Shown here piece by piece: positions 23,113-35,000 of a stretch of DNA of 64,000 nucleotides. The DNA lies in NCBI GenBank assembly GCA_023053575.1, contig JAKZAP010000020.1, forward strand, positions 14,875,998 through 14,939,997. The letters run 5' to 3'. The notes beneath the pieces are model-generated. The model searched no databases, was not told the DNA's origin, and saw only the letters and a program-made list of their open reading frames with translations. Numbering within the stretch: the first letter of the stretch is position 1; every line of letters starts with the position of its first letter. Both the position numbers and the translations under genes were made by a program. This DNA comes from Branchinecta lynchi (Eukaryota; Arthropoda; Branchiopoda; Anostraca; Branchinectidae).

Positions 23113-23425
23113 CTGCAAAAACGCAACTCATGACTATCCGTCAGTCGGTGGGAGTGAGGACCGCTTCAATTCCAATATCTTCAGAAGAATGTTTTAGAGG
23201 CTTGCACGTATTTCGAGGGGTTACATCCCCGGCACCTGCTGTACAACCTTTCCCGGCACCGGCCGAAACCAGCGGTTCCGCCACGTTCACCGGCCATAAA
23301 TTAGGCGATTCATTTATCAAACGCTTCTAAAGATGCTGACTTAATGTTCTACCACGCGGCAACTGGTCACTCTCTCCGGGCACTTCATTGTGTTGCGAGA
23401 GCAACACTTTGGTTTGTCCCCGTTT
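23113..23425. other. No gene seen
   Basis: Only a small TGTTGC...GCAACA hairpin at 23388-23410, related to the one at 5530. Confidence 0.4.
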
Positions 23426-24960
23426 TTTATGGCACTTGCCTTCCGGCCAAGTGCCATATACCGATTACTTTTCCGTCGATCGGTCTGTCGCTCTATCGGT
23501 CGGTCAGTCCGGTGATGGCGAGTTAGGGTGCTCCCCGATGAAAAATTTGTAGCCTGCGTAGTAGTACGAAAATGTTGCATGTGACACTATGTAATAGCAA
23601 ATAATACTATCATTTCATGTGCCTCAGACTGGTCCAATAATATGTAATAGTATCCTGTCTTGCCATAGTAGCATCCGGTTTTGCTAATAGTACCATATAG
23701 TAGTATGCAGTAACACGGTAGCCTTGAATTAGAAGCATGTAGTAGCATCGTTAGTACTGCATGCTACTTTTTCGTACTACTTCATAGTAATATTTTGAGA
23801 TAAATTTTTAATCGGGTCCAGATGTGCTAGGACTACGAAACTTGGCAGGCATATTAGGGACCCGACCAAACTATATCACTACCCCGATCCGACCACAATG
23901 GGGGAGTGGAGGGAGGGGGAATCCGGAATTTGAGAACTTTTGAACAGGGAATTCGATCTTAATGAAACTTGATATTCGAAAAAACCTCGTGTCTCAGATG
24001 TCACACTTCAAGTCCGGAATGGATACGGTGACTTTGGGGGGAGTTGGAGGGGGGTACCGGAAATCGTGAGACACGCTCAGAGTGAAGGGATCAGGATGAA
24101 ACTTCGTGGGAAGAACAAGAACAAGCTTTAGATACAAAGTTGACAAGACCGGACCGGATCCGAGCACTATGGGGGGAGTTGAAGGGAGGGTTCCAGAATT
24201 CTGGTGAAGGTTAAGGTTAAGATGCTTACACATGTGCTAGGACGATGAAACTTGGCAGGCATATCAGGGACTCAACAATTTTAACTTAAGAACAGTCGTT
24301 CTACGATTTGACCATCGTGGCGGGAGTGGAGGGAGGGGGGATTTCGAATCTTGAGATGTGTCCAACTTTTGAACGGGTGATCGGATCTTTATGAGACTTG
24401 ATATTTGGAAAGAAGCCATATCTCAGATGTCCCATTTTCTCAAGTGCGGATAGGATCCGATAAGTGCAACAAACAGTTACAAATTAATTTCTAATCCGCT
24501 TTAAGGGCGTATCTTAACTGCAAAGTAAAAAAAAAAAAAAGTAATTTAGAGCAGTTCCAGAAAACTTATGACACGAACCGGATCGGCGCACTGTGCGGGG
24601 AGTTGGAGGTGGTTTTCTAGAATTCCAGTGATCGCGAGTTAAGGTACTTCCAGATGCGATAAAACTTGGCCGGCATTTTAGGGCCCCGGTCACATTGGCA
24701 TGAAAATAGTATCTTCCATCTTAGGGATGTGGAGGGAAGGGGAATCCGCAAAGCTGTGTCATGCATAACTTTCGAATGGGTAATGAGATCCGGATGGAAC
24801 TTGATTATTGATAAGAGGACGTGTTGCTGATCAAACGATACAGTTTCCAAGGCGACTGTTCATTCATAACACAGTACAGGAACGACCCAATCACCCTCCT
24901 CAGGCTTAAATCCATGCTATCAAGCTTGCAAGTGCCACATGAGCTTTTAGTTCTTGTTTT
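23426..24960 (-). mobile_element. Family A element A3 (interrupted)
   Basis: The 3' hairpin ATGGCACTTG/CAAGTGCCAT is at 23432-23458 with a TCGG-type microsatellite (23470-23510). The minus-strand 5' end is at 24960 (AAAACAAGAACTAAAAGCTC then ATGTGGCACTTG). Diverged core blocks carry GATGAAACTTGG. It is interrupted near its 3' end by a 286-bp MITE-like insert (23534-23819). Confidence 0.75.
23534..23819. mobile_element. MITE-like insert with TAGTA-rich interior
   Basis: The ends are CCCGATGAAAAATTT and the complement CCCGATTAAAAATTT. It splits a family A sequence that elsewhere reads GTACTTCCAGATG. The target duplication is only 2-3 bp (TC or TCC) and ambiguous. The interior is made of TAGTA/TACTA words in both orientations. 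Non-coding. Confidence 0.55.
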
Positions 24961-25919
24961 CCACCAGTTTTAGACTGAAGATGGACTAAAGTCTATAAGT
25001 GTTTACATGTGCGTCGATTACCCAGCCCCACAGCCAATATATCTTCTTCGATCGATAAATACAAATTTACTGAAACATAAAAGTGACATTTTCTCACGGG
25101 TCCGAAGTGCTAACATCTATTGTTTCTACCCATTTCTTTTCGTGACTTTAGCTGAGTTTGTCATTCGTTTTTTTTGCACTTGGGATTGCGGTAGAGAAAC
25201 GGTTAGATGTGCATCGTAACTTCAAACGTTCTCCCATTGCTAAAGAAATTAGAGCTTATCCTCTGCTCCTTTCTAAGCGGCGATGTTAGAAAGTTGGCCT
25301 ACGCAAAAAAGTCAACTTTTGAACTAAGACAGATAAGATTTTCCCGACGGTAGTCGATAGCTCTTGATGAGCTGATCAAAATTTATGTCACCCATTTTTT
25401 GGTAGAAAAATTCCTTCATGAGACACACCAGTTTGAAAACTTCGACGGGTTGACAACTTCAGTAGTATGGTACACAATGAAATAAAAAATAGGCCGATAC
25501 CAATTGTGAGACATGTAGAGGACTTGTAAGAAACAGTCGGTTGTTAGATTACAATCATCTTCGGCATATAGGGGTTTGCAACTTATATTAGTTGGTGTAC
25601 CTATTATTTGTTTCCGGTGTATTTGATGGTAAGAAGAATTTGTTTCCCAATTGAAATACATGTCGGGGACTTGTAAGTAAATTATCGGCTGTTAGGCGAT
25701 AATCATCTTCAACGATGAGGGGTTACAACTTTTGCTTGGTATACCTAGGAACTTGTAAGTTGTAAGAATCAATTGCTAGAGTGGGTTCGGAGGGGCTAGA
25801 AATCTGTTCAGATTAGTGCCCATTTTATTCGATCTCTATAAATCTGAGGGAAAGAAAGTTCGTCTCGATGGTCTATCGCTGTAACCTAGAATTAAGTGTT
25901 TACCCAACAGGTACAAATG
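24961..25919. repeat. Non-coding; ~150-bp tandem duplication
   Basis: Segments starting GGACTTGTAAG at about 25517 and 25667 share CAATCATCTTC and GGTTTACAAC-like words over about 95 bp. Otherwise unassigned intron 2 sequence. Confidence 0.45.
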
Positions 25920-25920
25920 A

Positions 25921-26166
25921 CATTTGATGGTGCAAAACGGATACGTCAGCTGAATTTTATTGGAGCTATATTTCGGCCCTTCATGGCAAGGGTCCTTTTC
26001 AGGCTCAGAACCGCTCAAGTCGGAAAAACGAATTTGTGGGAAACACTTGTGTTTGTTTGTTATCCGTCTCAACTCGAAAACAGCCTGGAGAGGACCCTTG
26101 CCAAGAAGGGCCGAAATATAGCTCCAATAAAATCCAGCTGATGTATCCGTTTTGCACCATCAAATA
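25921..26166. repeat. Foldback D1, near-palindromic 246 bp
   Basis: The left arm from 25921 (CATTTGATGGTGCAAAACGG) pairs with the right arm ending 26166 over about 90 bp each, ending at the centre in GGCAAGGGTCCT / AGGACCCTTGCC. A relative with the same central word (GAGGACCCTTGCCAAGAAGG) is D2 at 49223-49360. Flanking 11-mers GGTACAAATGA occur at 25910 and 26209. Confidence 0.65.
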
Positions 26167-26472
26167 TGATTCGCAGTCAGCTTGGGCTGAAGGAATATTT
26201 ATCCTCCGGGTACAAATGATAATATAAAATAATGAGGTAGTTCCGTAATAGTTAATGCAGTATCATCTATGGTATTTTCATCCTGAAAAGTTACGGATAG
26301 CTTTATAGTACCAACCAGATTCTATAAGATAATGTTCCTAGTTTTCATCTGTCCGCTCGGATAGGTTATTTTCAATGACCGTCTCGGTGTTATTTTCCGA
26401 TATCAAACTCGACGTCAAGTCAACCTTTAACATCGTCATCTTGGGCTGAAGGAATACGGAAGATTAACTTAC

Positions 26473-26633
26473 CCTGGCAGGCAGTTCCCGCAGTCACCTG
26501 TTGACTTGGCACATTGCCGAAGGACATCTGAATCCAGGAGTCGGTTGAAGTCCTTGCCGCAGTCAAAGCAGTTGACGCACTTACTGCTTTCAGAGCAGAA
26601 CTCATCTGCTACACACTCGCCGTCATCGCCACA
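26473..26633 (-). CDS. TNF-receptor-like protein, cysteine-rich exon
   Basis: The acceptor ATTTCAG ends at 26634 and the donor GTAAGT starts at 26472. The exon is 161 nt: 53 codons plus GG. It encodes CGDDGECVADEFCSESSKC, then VNCFDCGKDFNRLLDSD and CAKSTGDCGNCLP. That gives nine cysteines in a C-x5-C-x5-C-x5-C-x2-C-x2-C-x15-C-x6-C-x2-C pattern, which continues in the next exon. The spacing and the closing C-x2-C-L-P-G-Y fit an extracellular TNFR-family module as in arthropod Wengen/Grindelwald-type receptors; which one cannot be said. Phase 0 at its start matches the signal-peptide exon at 35842-35934. Family B element B4 starts only 50 bp away in the intron. Confidence 0.78.
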
Positions 26634-26683
26634 CTGAAATGGTAATTTGTTTGTTATCCGCCTCCACTCGAAAACACCTTGAA

Positions 26684-27590
26684 CAAGACCGAAGGTTTCG
26701 ATGGGATCCCAAAAGTCTAACATTTGATTCAAACAACTGTTCATGTCTTCGCAGTTCAGTCTTCATTAGATTCCTTGAAGATTTTTACTGTTCAAATAAA
26801 GTTCAAAACTGGGTTCAGCATGTCTCCCTGTCCCGATACCGAATCTCTAATCGATTTCAGAAACAACTTGGAGCTTCAACCACATTTCCAGTTTCAGCCG
26901 AATTCGTGATGAACCATTTGTCTAGCAAGAAAACTAAGTTCTTATGTGGATTCAGCGCTACCTCCTTACCCCCTCAATGAATATCTTATTGGCTTATAAA
27001 ACATACATGTTTTTACCGTAAATTTGAAACCCCTCCTCTGCCTCTAAAGATAGGACTAAAGGACCCATCTAGGAACTTGACCTGTACTTTACCAGTAAAT
27101 CCTCGACTTTCGATTACACTAGATCTCTCCGAGGTCCATAGAATAAGCAAATGAATGTCGTCATCCACAGCGCAGAGCTATACTAGTTTTAGAATAAAGG
27201 GGTAGGGACTGCCATAGCCAAAAATTGGTCGACAAATTTTGTGTCCGGTTTTCGCCAGATGCCGGGTGAACTACTTGTCCGGCGAGAGAATAACCTTCAT
27301 ACTCGGATTCAAAATGTCTCCATACCCTAAACAAACTATCTCAATAGCTTTTAAAAAATATTTTGTTTTGCCCCTTAATTTGAAACCCCCTCCTCTACCC
27401 TTGAATATAAGGCTACAGACACCATCTACGAACCTGACCTTTCTCTTGACCCAATGGATCCTCCCACAAAGTTTCATCAGAAAATCTCATTCCCTTCGAG
27501 TGTTATCGTGCTTACAGACGGACGGGCGGACGGACGGACAACTATCGCGATGTCATAGGTATCCCTCCACTTATGTTCTGGGATCCCAAA
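26684..27590 (+). mobile_element. Family B element B4
   Basis: The 5' motif AACAAGACCGAAGGTTTCGA with GGGATCCCAAAA is followed by core monomers, AAAGTTTCATCAG, ACGG microsatellite (27511-27538), GCGATGTCATAGGTATCCC and the 3' word CTGGGATCCCAAAAA. It is closely similar to B5, including a private internal block (GAATAAGCAAATGAATGTCG). Confidence 0.75.
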
Positions 27591-28159
27591 AACTGCTTAC
27601 ATTTCCATTTTTATATCACCATACTTTTCTATTGAAATCCTCTCTTTAATTTTTAATGAACTTTATTTTTTCAATTATTTTTCTCTTCGTCGCTCTAGAG
27701 ATATGTATCCATCAAGACTAACGAGCCAGCCTTACGAGCCAATCTGGCCCCGACTGCCCCTGAATCGGTTGAGTTTGGGGATGGGACCGCAAAGACATAA
27801 ACAGACCCCAAGGCCAACAAGTATACAAAGTTCGTCCTTGATACCAGTCATGGTTCGCAAGTTACGAAGTGGGCCCATCCAGTTGCCCTTCAACCGGAAG
27901 GTGGGGGGGGGGGGGACGGGACCCCATAAAACGAAAATCTGGACCGGACTGTCCAGAAGTGTAACGGCATTTGAATTTGAAATTTGTCACGCGGTTCTGA
28001 GAACTCATGGACACGATGGTCTACAGCGGCCGCAAGGGTGGATTGTTCAGAAATGAACTAATCCGCTAAAAACAAGCCAATCTATGCCTCCGGTTATTGC
28101 ATTCGAGGGCTTCTGATTAGTTTTCGGTTATCACCGTTTTTTTGTCATTCGAAACTCGT
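27591..28159. other. No gene seen
   Basis: AT-rich start, then sequence with a G run at 27903-27914. One stretch (27840-27900) resembles the satellite that follows. Confidence 0.35.
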
Positions 28160-28800
28160 GAAAATGACAGGTTTTTAGTTTGAAACTTGGCGTACTTGTG
28201 GGCACTGGGGTCTAGTTGTGCCTTTCGGGGGTCTCATCCCACACATCCACTCGGTTCAGGGGCAACTCGGCCCAATCTGCTCAGTGAGTAATGTTCCCAA
28301 CTTGACTACAGTTGACCGAGCAGTTGACAATTCCTGGTGCTTTTAGACTTTTTGTGCTTTTAGATCTTTGGATTGTTTAGATATGTTTGGTTTTTCACCC
28401 CCCTCCTCGTTCGTGGGCTTAACTGGGCTCGGATTGTTCGAGAGTAAAGTTCTTGACCTACGATAGGTACCGACAGGTATAAAGTTGAAACTTGGTAGGG
28501 TAGTGTCTCTTTATACCTTTTGGAAGTCGTAAACCTCACACCCACTTTTTTCAGGGACAATGGGCCCAATCCAGTAAATAACATTCCCAGCTTGACGACA
28601 GCTGGAGACAATTCCCTTCGACTCCCTTGTGATTTTAGATTGTTTGGATACTTTTGGAGTTTCACCACAACCCAGCTCCCCGTTCATAGCCAACTACTGG
28701 GTCCACATTGCTCAAGAGTATGGTTCTTCACCTATGACAGGTATACAACAAACTTGGAAGACTCGTGCGAGGACTCGTGGGCTTTGGGGTCTCTTTATGC
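28160..28800 (+). repeat. Diverged ~270-300-bp tandem units
   Basis: The marker GACAGGT...GAAACTTGG occurs at about 28165, 28469 and 28736. The intervening text shares GGGCCCAATC, GACAATTCC, TTTTAGATTGTTTGGATA and TTTCACC words. It looks like a core of another pearl-type repeat; no ends identified. Confidence 0.5.
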
Positions 28801-29309
28801 CACTGAAAATCGGAGCGCCACACGAAATGTTTCCTGTCTTGCTGTCTTCCGGTTTACTGGTTTAGACCCAAGACCCGCGAGATATTTTCTTACGACGCCT
28901 AGTAGATCATTTTTATGTCGATAAGCTTGCATAACAGCATTCAAACAGCAGTCGGGTAAACTGCATTCCAACCTGATTCTGGAGCCATTGAACAAGCTAC
29001 TTTCACTGCTAATTATTTCTCACTTTTCAAAAACGAATAACACGTGTTGTCGGGTGCTATTGAACTTTCCGGCGCCGGTCAAAGTACAATCTCTGATAAA
29101 AAATCTTCGCCGAAGGGGCTAAGAGAGAGACGAGCTTAGCGGGCATTTCAAGGCTCTGAGGGATTGACAACTTCAGTATTCAAGCGCTGTAAAAGAAACT
29201 GAACGTAAGTGTCAGTTGAGTGTCAATTGAGCGCCCCTAGCGGACTAAGTACGCTTGGAAACACTACTCCGAATTAAGGCCTGGATCTCTTTCTACAGGG
29301 CTAAGGTTT

Positions 29310-29715
29310 GAAATGATGGTTATTATTATTTATTCACAAAGCACAGCTCGCACAATTTACTGTTTATGTTCGAATATTCAAAACGAATCTGCTAACTATT
29401 TAAACTTTTAACGAATTATGCAAGGCTTTGGCTGTTTTAAGCCTTTTCCCAGGCCCGTTGACCTGTAGCAACAACTCGGCATAAGTCAAATAACCGGTTT
29501 AACACATCAATAGCATGATATGCGAACTATCGTTGGGAGCATGATGCGCATGGAAAACAGTGAATCGTGGCTAGTGCAAATATTAGTGACATGTCGTTAG
29601 CGGGTTTAGAATGTAACATATGAAATTTGAGTCTTCGGGTTAAAGAATTGATGAATGCAATTACGGAAGTAGTTTGCATTGGAATTTTAGGTTCTTTAAA
29701 GGTTTACTTCTCACA
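29310..29715 (-). repeat. Family C interspersed repeat copy
   Basis: The complement contains AAACTACTTCCGTAATTGCA, GTCAACGGGCC, GGAAAAGGCTTAAAACAGCC and a TGCGAGCTGTGCTTT end, collinear with 42965-43345. Confidence 0.6.
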
Positions 29716-29738
29716 CCATGGTTGATCTCAGAAAATAA

Positions 29739-31382
29739 CAAGACCTAAGGTATTGACGGGATCCCAGAAATCTAACATTTGATTCAAACAATTGGGTCAT
29801 GTCTTCGCCATTCAGTCTTCGTCAGACTCCTTGAAGATTGATACTGTTAAAATAAAGTTCAAATTTGGATTCAGCATCTCTCCTTGCCCCGATACCAAAT
29901 CTCTAATCGACTTCAGAAACAACTTGGAGCTTCAACAAAATTTCCAGTTTCAGCCGAATTCGTGATGAACCATTTGTCCAGCAAGACAACTAAGCTCAGA
30001 TGTGGATCCAGCGGACCTTCTTACCCCCTCAATGAATATCCTATTAGCTTATAAAACATATATTTTTACCGTAAATTCGAAACCCCTAACCTGCCTCTAA
30101 AGATATGACTAAAGGACCCATCTACGAACTTGACATGTGACGATGATGATATATTTATTACCCATTTGTATGACAAAACATTCGTCCTAAATGGAGTATG
30201 GAAAGAAGAAAAGAAATAAAAACAATAATTGATCTACATCAGCTAAATACACAAAACACACAAAGACTGAATTACGATATAGCAAGATATAAACTATGAC
30301 TAATGTCCAAGCCCGGCGCAAAACGATCACGCCGGTCTTTTATCTGCTGATTTGGATTTGCGATACCGTATTTTCTCGCAACGTGTGTATTTGTGATCCA
30401 GAGTGGCAATTTCAGTAAAAACCTAACGTACTTAAAATACATGGGACGGATGCATTTCTTATCAGTCGCTGTAAATATTGGCCAAAAAGGGGATAGTGCT
30501 AGAAGATGGGGGGTTACAAATATCGAATAGAGGCGGGCTAGGATCTGGCGGTTATTCAATTTGCACGGTACAAGTTTTCCATAAGCTTTGCGTGTTCGAA
30601 GCGAAAACTGGCTAATAAGTCCATCTGGAGTGGACTTCATTTCTCTACAAATAGGAAGTCCAAGATATGTGAGAGACATCGAGGACTCCACCTCTTGATC
30701 GCCGAGCTTAAGTTTGTCTACACCGTAAGATCTGTATGCGCCACGGAATGTCAGCACTTTTAGCATTGAAAGACAGACCTGTAGTTTTGCATTCATCATT
30801 GAAAATCCGAAATTTTGTTTCTGTACTTTACCAGTGAATCCTCATTGAACAACATCCTCGCTTGAACAACATATTCCCTTGTTTGAACATTATATATCAA
30901 CCCCTTCGACCTTCGATTACCCTAGGTCTCTCCGACGTTCATAGAATAAACAAATGAATGTCTTCATCCACACCGCAGAGCTATACTAGTTTGAGAATAA
31001 AGGGGCAGGGACTGCTATAGCTGAAAATTGGTCGACAAATTTTGTGTCCGGTTTTCGCCGGATTCCGGGTGAACTATTAGTCCGGCAAGAAAATAACTTT
31101 CATATTCTGATTCAGAATGTCTCTTTACCCTAAATTAACTATCTAAATAGCTTTTAAAAAATATTTTTGTTTTCCCCTTAATTTTAGACCACCTCCCCCA
31201 CCCTTAAATATAGGGCTACAGAGCCGATCTTCAAACTTGACCTTTCTCTTGACCCAAAGGATCCTACCACCAATTTTCATCAAAATATCTCATTCCCTTC
31301 GAGAGTTGTCGAGCTTACAGATGGACGGACAACTTTTGCGATGTCATGGGTATCCCTCCACTTACGTTTTGGGATCCCAAAA
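29739..31382 (+). mobile_element. Family B element B5, split by RT copy 3
   Basis: It starts AACAAGACCTAAGGTATTGA and ends ACGTTTTGGGATCCCAAAA (to 31382) after a short GGACGGAC microsatellite (31322-31332). It is collinear with B4 except for a 0.7-kb retrotransposon at about 30135-30830 (B4 reads GACCTGTACTTTACCAG across the site) and a 60-bp extra block near 30845. Non-coding. Confidence 0.8.
30135..30830 (-). pseudogene. 5'-truncated non-LTR retrotransposon, RT copy 3
   Basis: The minus frame 30799-30272 encodes the RT end: SLTYLGLPICREMKSTPDG, RQILARLYSIFVTPHLLALS and YFKYVRFLLKLPLWITNTH, homologous to copies 1 and 2. Most of the palm, including YADD, is missing. The tail is an ATATCATC simple repeat beside TTTATTACCC. 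It is inserted in family B element B5, so it is younger than that copy. Confidence 0.85.
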
Positions 31383-31554
31383 TCGATGTGAACGTTGAGG
31401 CGAGATGGGCTATGAAAGTATACCCCGACGGAATCAGGTTCATATGTTTATCTCAGCGTCAAGATTAGCATTCCCATATTAAGTATCGACCAAGACGGCG
31501 GAAGTTATGTGTTATAATTTCCCAAACAGAAAGTCAAGTTTTTACAATTCTAGC

Positions 31555-32008
31555 TGACGCAATCTTTCAGAGTTGGTGCCCATCTAATTCCATCTTCGCC
31601 GCTGCGCATATCAGAGGAAAAACTGCAACAGGCGTGCTGAACCGCTCTGCTGTACGTCACATGTGACGTCACAATCGTAGACAACCAATCGCTTTTACTT
31701 TCGAAATTTCTTCTCCGGGGCTTCACTGCGATATAGCTGTTAGTGGAGGTAACGAATTGTGATGTTCCGCGTAGCTTCTACTCTCCGCTCGTTTGCGTCG
31801 GGCAGGGTAAACGGGGTTAACTCCGCCTGCATACATGCAGCCAGTCCCAAGCCTGGATAAAGGAGGAGGGTGAGCAGAAACTTTGCAAGTTTCTCTCAGA
31901 AGCGTCCGCGCTGAAAACATCTTGCTATTGAAACATCCCCGAAATAGTTTGCTTGTTTTCCGAAGCTTTGTTGAATTTTTCGAAGCTCTCTGATAAATAA
32001 CGACGAAC
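31555..32008 (+). promoter_or_regulatory. Probable 5' UTR/promoter region of the RTE-like element
   Basis: CAGTCCCAAGCCTGGATAAA just upstream of the ORF is a phrase common in 5' leaders of this type of invertebrate element. The more distal part (31555-31820) is homologous to 57460-57690, inside a short TIR element, with shared words GCGATATAGCT, CCGCTCGTTTGC and TCGGGCAG. Whether it drives transcription is not known. The true 5' end was not located. Confidence 0.45.
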
Positions 32009-35000
32009 ATGGACCATCCCCGGACACGATTTCAAACGAAAACGAAAATGGACCGCCCCCGGACACGATTTATGAAAGAAAACGTACCCCTGAAAATCGG
32101 ATTTTGGAACGTCAGAACCATGTCACAACTCTCAAAAACTGAACAGGTGTTAAAAGAAATGTCACGCTACCGGCTTGATTTGTTGGCAATCTCAGAATCG
32201 CGATGGACAGGCAATGGCTTAGAGAGACTGAATGCCCTCGGCCAAACAATCATCTATAGTGGAGCCGAAAAAAGAAGGGAAGCAGGCGTAGCTCTTCTGC
32301 TATCCAAGCAAGCGTCCAATGCGCTTCTGACATGGAAACCGGTAAACGAGAGAATTCTTTGGGCTCGCTTTGTAGGGGCCCACGCCAAACTCTCTGTGGT
32401 AGTCTGCTATGCCCCAACCAACGAAGCAGACGACAGCACCAAGGAAGAATTCTACAACACTCTCCAGGCCGTAGCCAAAGACATCCCACGTCACGACGTT
32501 ACCTGCTTCGTCGGTGATTTCAACGCAAAAGTCGGGTCCGACAGGTCTTACTGTCCAGAAGTTCTGGGCCCGTATGGACTCAGTGACCTAAACGAAAATG
32601 GTGCTCTGCTTGTGGATTTTGCGCTGACGAACGACCTGATTGTAGGAGGGACCCAGTTTCCTCACAAGCGGATTCATATGCACACGTGGAACTACCCGGA
32701 TGGTAAAACCCACAACCAAATAGACCATTTCCTTATAAGCCGGAAGTTCAGATCAAGCCTAAGCGATGTCAGGACTTTCAAAGGAGCCGACGTATACAGT
32801 GACCATGCACTTGTGGTAGCAAAAGTGGCCTTGAAGTTGAAGTCGAAGCCTCGCAAGACCGAAAATCAACGGCCTTACAACTCGGAGAAGCTGTCTGAAA
32901 TCCCGACAAAAGCCGAATTTCGCCTAGGCCTCAGAAACAGGTTCGAAGCTCTCGATCTCACCCTAGGTGAGACAGGAGAGTCGCTGTGGACCTCTATTAA
33001 GGTCACTTTCGAACGCACGGCCTCCGAAGTACTCGGTCGAAAACCTTGTGCGAAAGATCAGTGGATCTCCCCCCGGACTTGGGTTCTCTTCGAGGAACGT
33101 CGTCAACTAAAACAGGATCTTCTGTCAAAAGGCACCGAAACCTCCGACATCACGAAGAACCACCTGTACCAGGCCAAGGACAAGGAGGTGAAAAAAAGCG
33201 CAAGGTCAGATAGGCGGACCCACACAGACAACAAAGCCCAATTGGCTGAAAAGGCTGCAAAGAGGGGCGACTCCAGGACGGTGTATAGAGTCACAAACAA
33301 AATAATTGGCAAAAAGAAGAACTCCAACAGCGCCATCAAGGACGAACAGGGCAATTTGGTGTCCGAACCTGAAGCTGTCGCCGAAGTCTGGGTACAGCAC
33401 TTCGAAAGAATCCTGAATCGACCCAGCCCTGCTGATCCCCCTGCTATACCCGAAACTCCATTCCTAACCCTACAAATAAGCGAAGACCCCCCATCAGCTG
33501 AAGAGGTCAAAGCAGCATCGCAAAAACTGAAGAATGGAAAAGCGACAGGAGACGATCTCATATCCGCCGAGATGATAAAGACTTCGTTGACCGACTGCAT
33601 GGGTATTTGGCTTCTTCTTTTCGCAACAATATGGACGACGGCAAGAGTACCAGTGGACTGGACGAAGAGCACCCTCATCAAACTCTTCAAAAAGGGTGAT
33701 GCCATGAAATGCGACAACTACAGAGGCATAAGTCTGATGTCCATTCCGGGAAAACTCTTCGCTCATGTCATACTGAGACGCATCCAAACAGCGATAGATG
33801 AGCACCTACGAGAAGAACAGCATGGTTTCCGACCCAAAAGGTCATGTGCTGACCTAGTATACGTCCTGCGCATGATCATAGAGGAGTCCAACGAATGGAA
33901 CCATAAGATCTACATGGCTTTCATCGACTTCGAGAAAGCTTTCGACTCCATAGACCGCAATACGTTATGGAAGATCCTCGGTTTCTACGGAATCCCGCCG
34001 AAACTTGTGGCGCTCATCATGGCCCTATACGAGGACACGGAGTGCTGCGTGCGACTAGAAGACGGCAACACAAGATACTTTCGCATAATGTCCGGAGTCA
34101 AGCAAGTGTGTGTTCTTTCCCCATTCCTCTTCGTTCTTGTCATGGACTTCATCCTACGGGACTGCACTGGCTACGGAATCGAGTTTTCCAACAACCGACG
34201 CCTCGCTGACCTTGATTTCGCCGATGACGTTGGACTCCTGGAATCCAGTAAGACAAGGCTACAGGAGTTGATGAACACAATCGAAGAGAAAGCCAGCCAG
34301 TTGGGTCTCCGGATTAACTCCGACAAAACGAAGAGCATGGCAACCAGCGACTCCCCTTTAAATCTGAGATGTGCGGGAAAGGACATCGAGCAAGTCCTGG
34401 AATTCAGATACTTAGGAAGCACCGTCGAAAAGGACGGCTCAAACGCCAGAGAAATTCAACTTCGCATTGGCCAAGCAAGCGGAGCCTTCAACCGCTTGAG
34501 ACCCGTCTGGAGATCCAGGAAATACTCCACAAAGCTGAAGCTGCGCCTGCTGAACAGTAATGTCCTGTCCATTATGCTGTGTCACAGTGAATGTTGGAAG
34601 CTCAACATGCAGCAGGAGAAGAGGATTCTTGCCTTCGAGACGAATTGTCTCCGGAGAATCCTCAACATAACTTGGCAGCAGCGAGTATCGAACCAGGAGG
34701 TACGCCGTCTCACTGGTCAGCCGCTGATAACAGACGTTATCCGAAAAAGAAGATGGCGATACTTGGGCCACGTCCTTCGCATGGACGAATCCAGGTTGCC
34801 AAACAACATCTTCCATTGGCAACCAAAAGGAAGACGTCGAAGGGGACGACCGAGAAATACGATCCGTCGCACCTACCAGAGGGACCTTGCAAACGTCCAC
34901 GCAAGTCTGCAACCTGAGTGGGAAGATGTCCTGGCGGCAGCCGACCAGAGGGAAGACTGGCGCCTATTCGTGGATGCCCTGGGTGCCTCTGGTGGCACAG

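Noticed and set aside
32250..34917. Frames on both strands within the retrotransposon ORF
   Set aside because: Shadows of the 1002-codon ORF without independent support.
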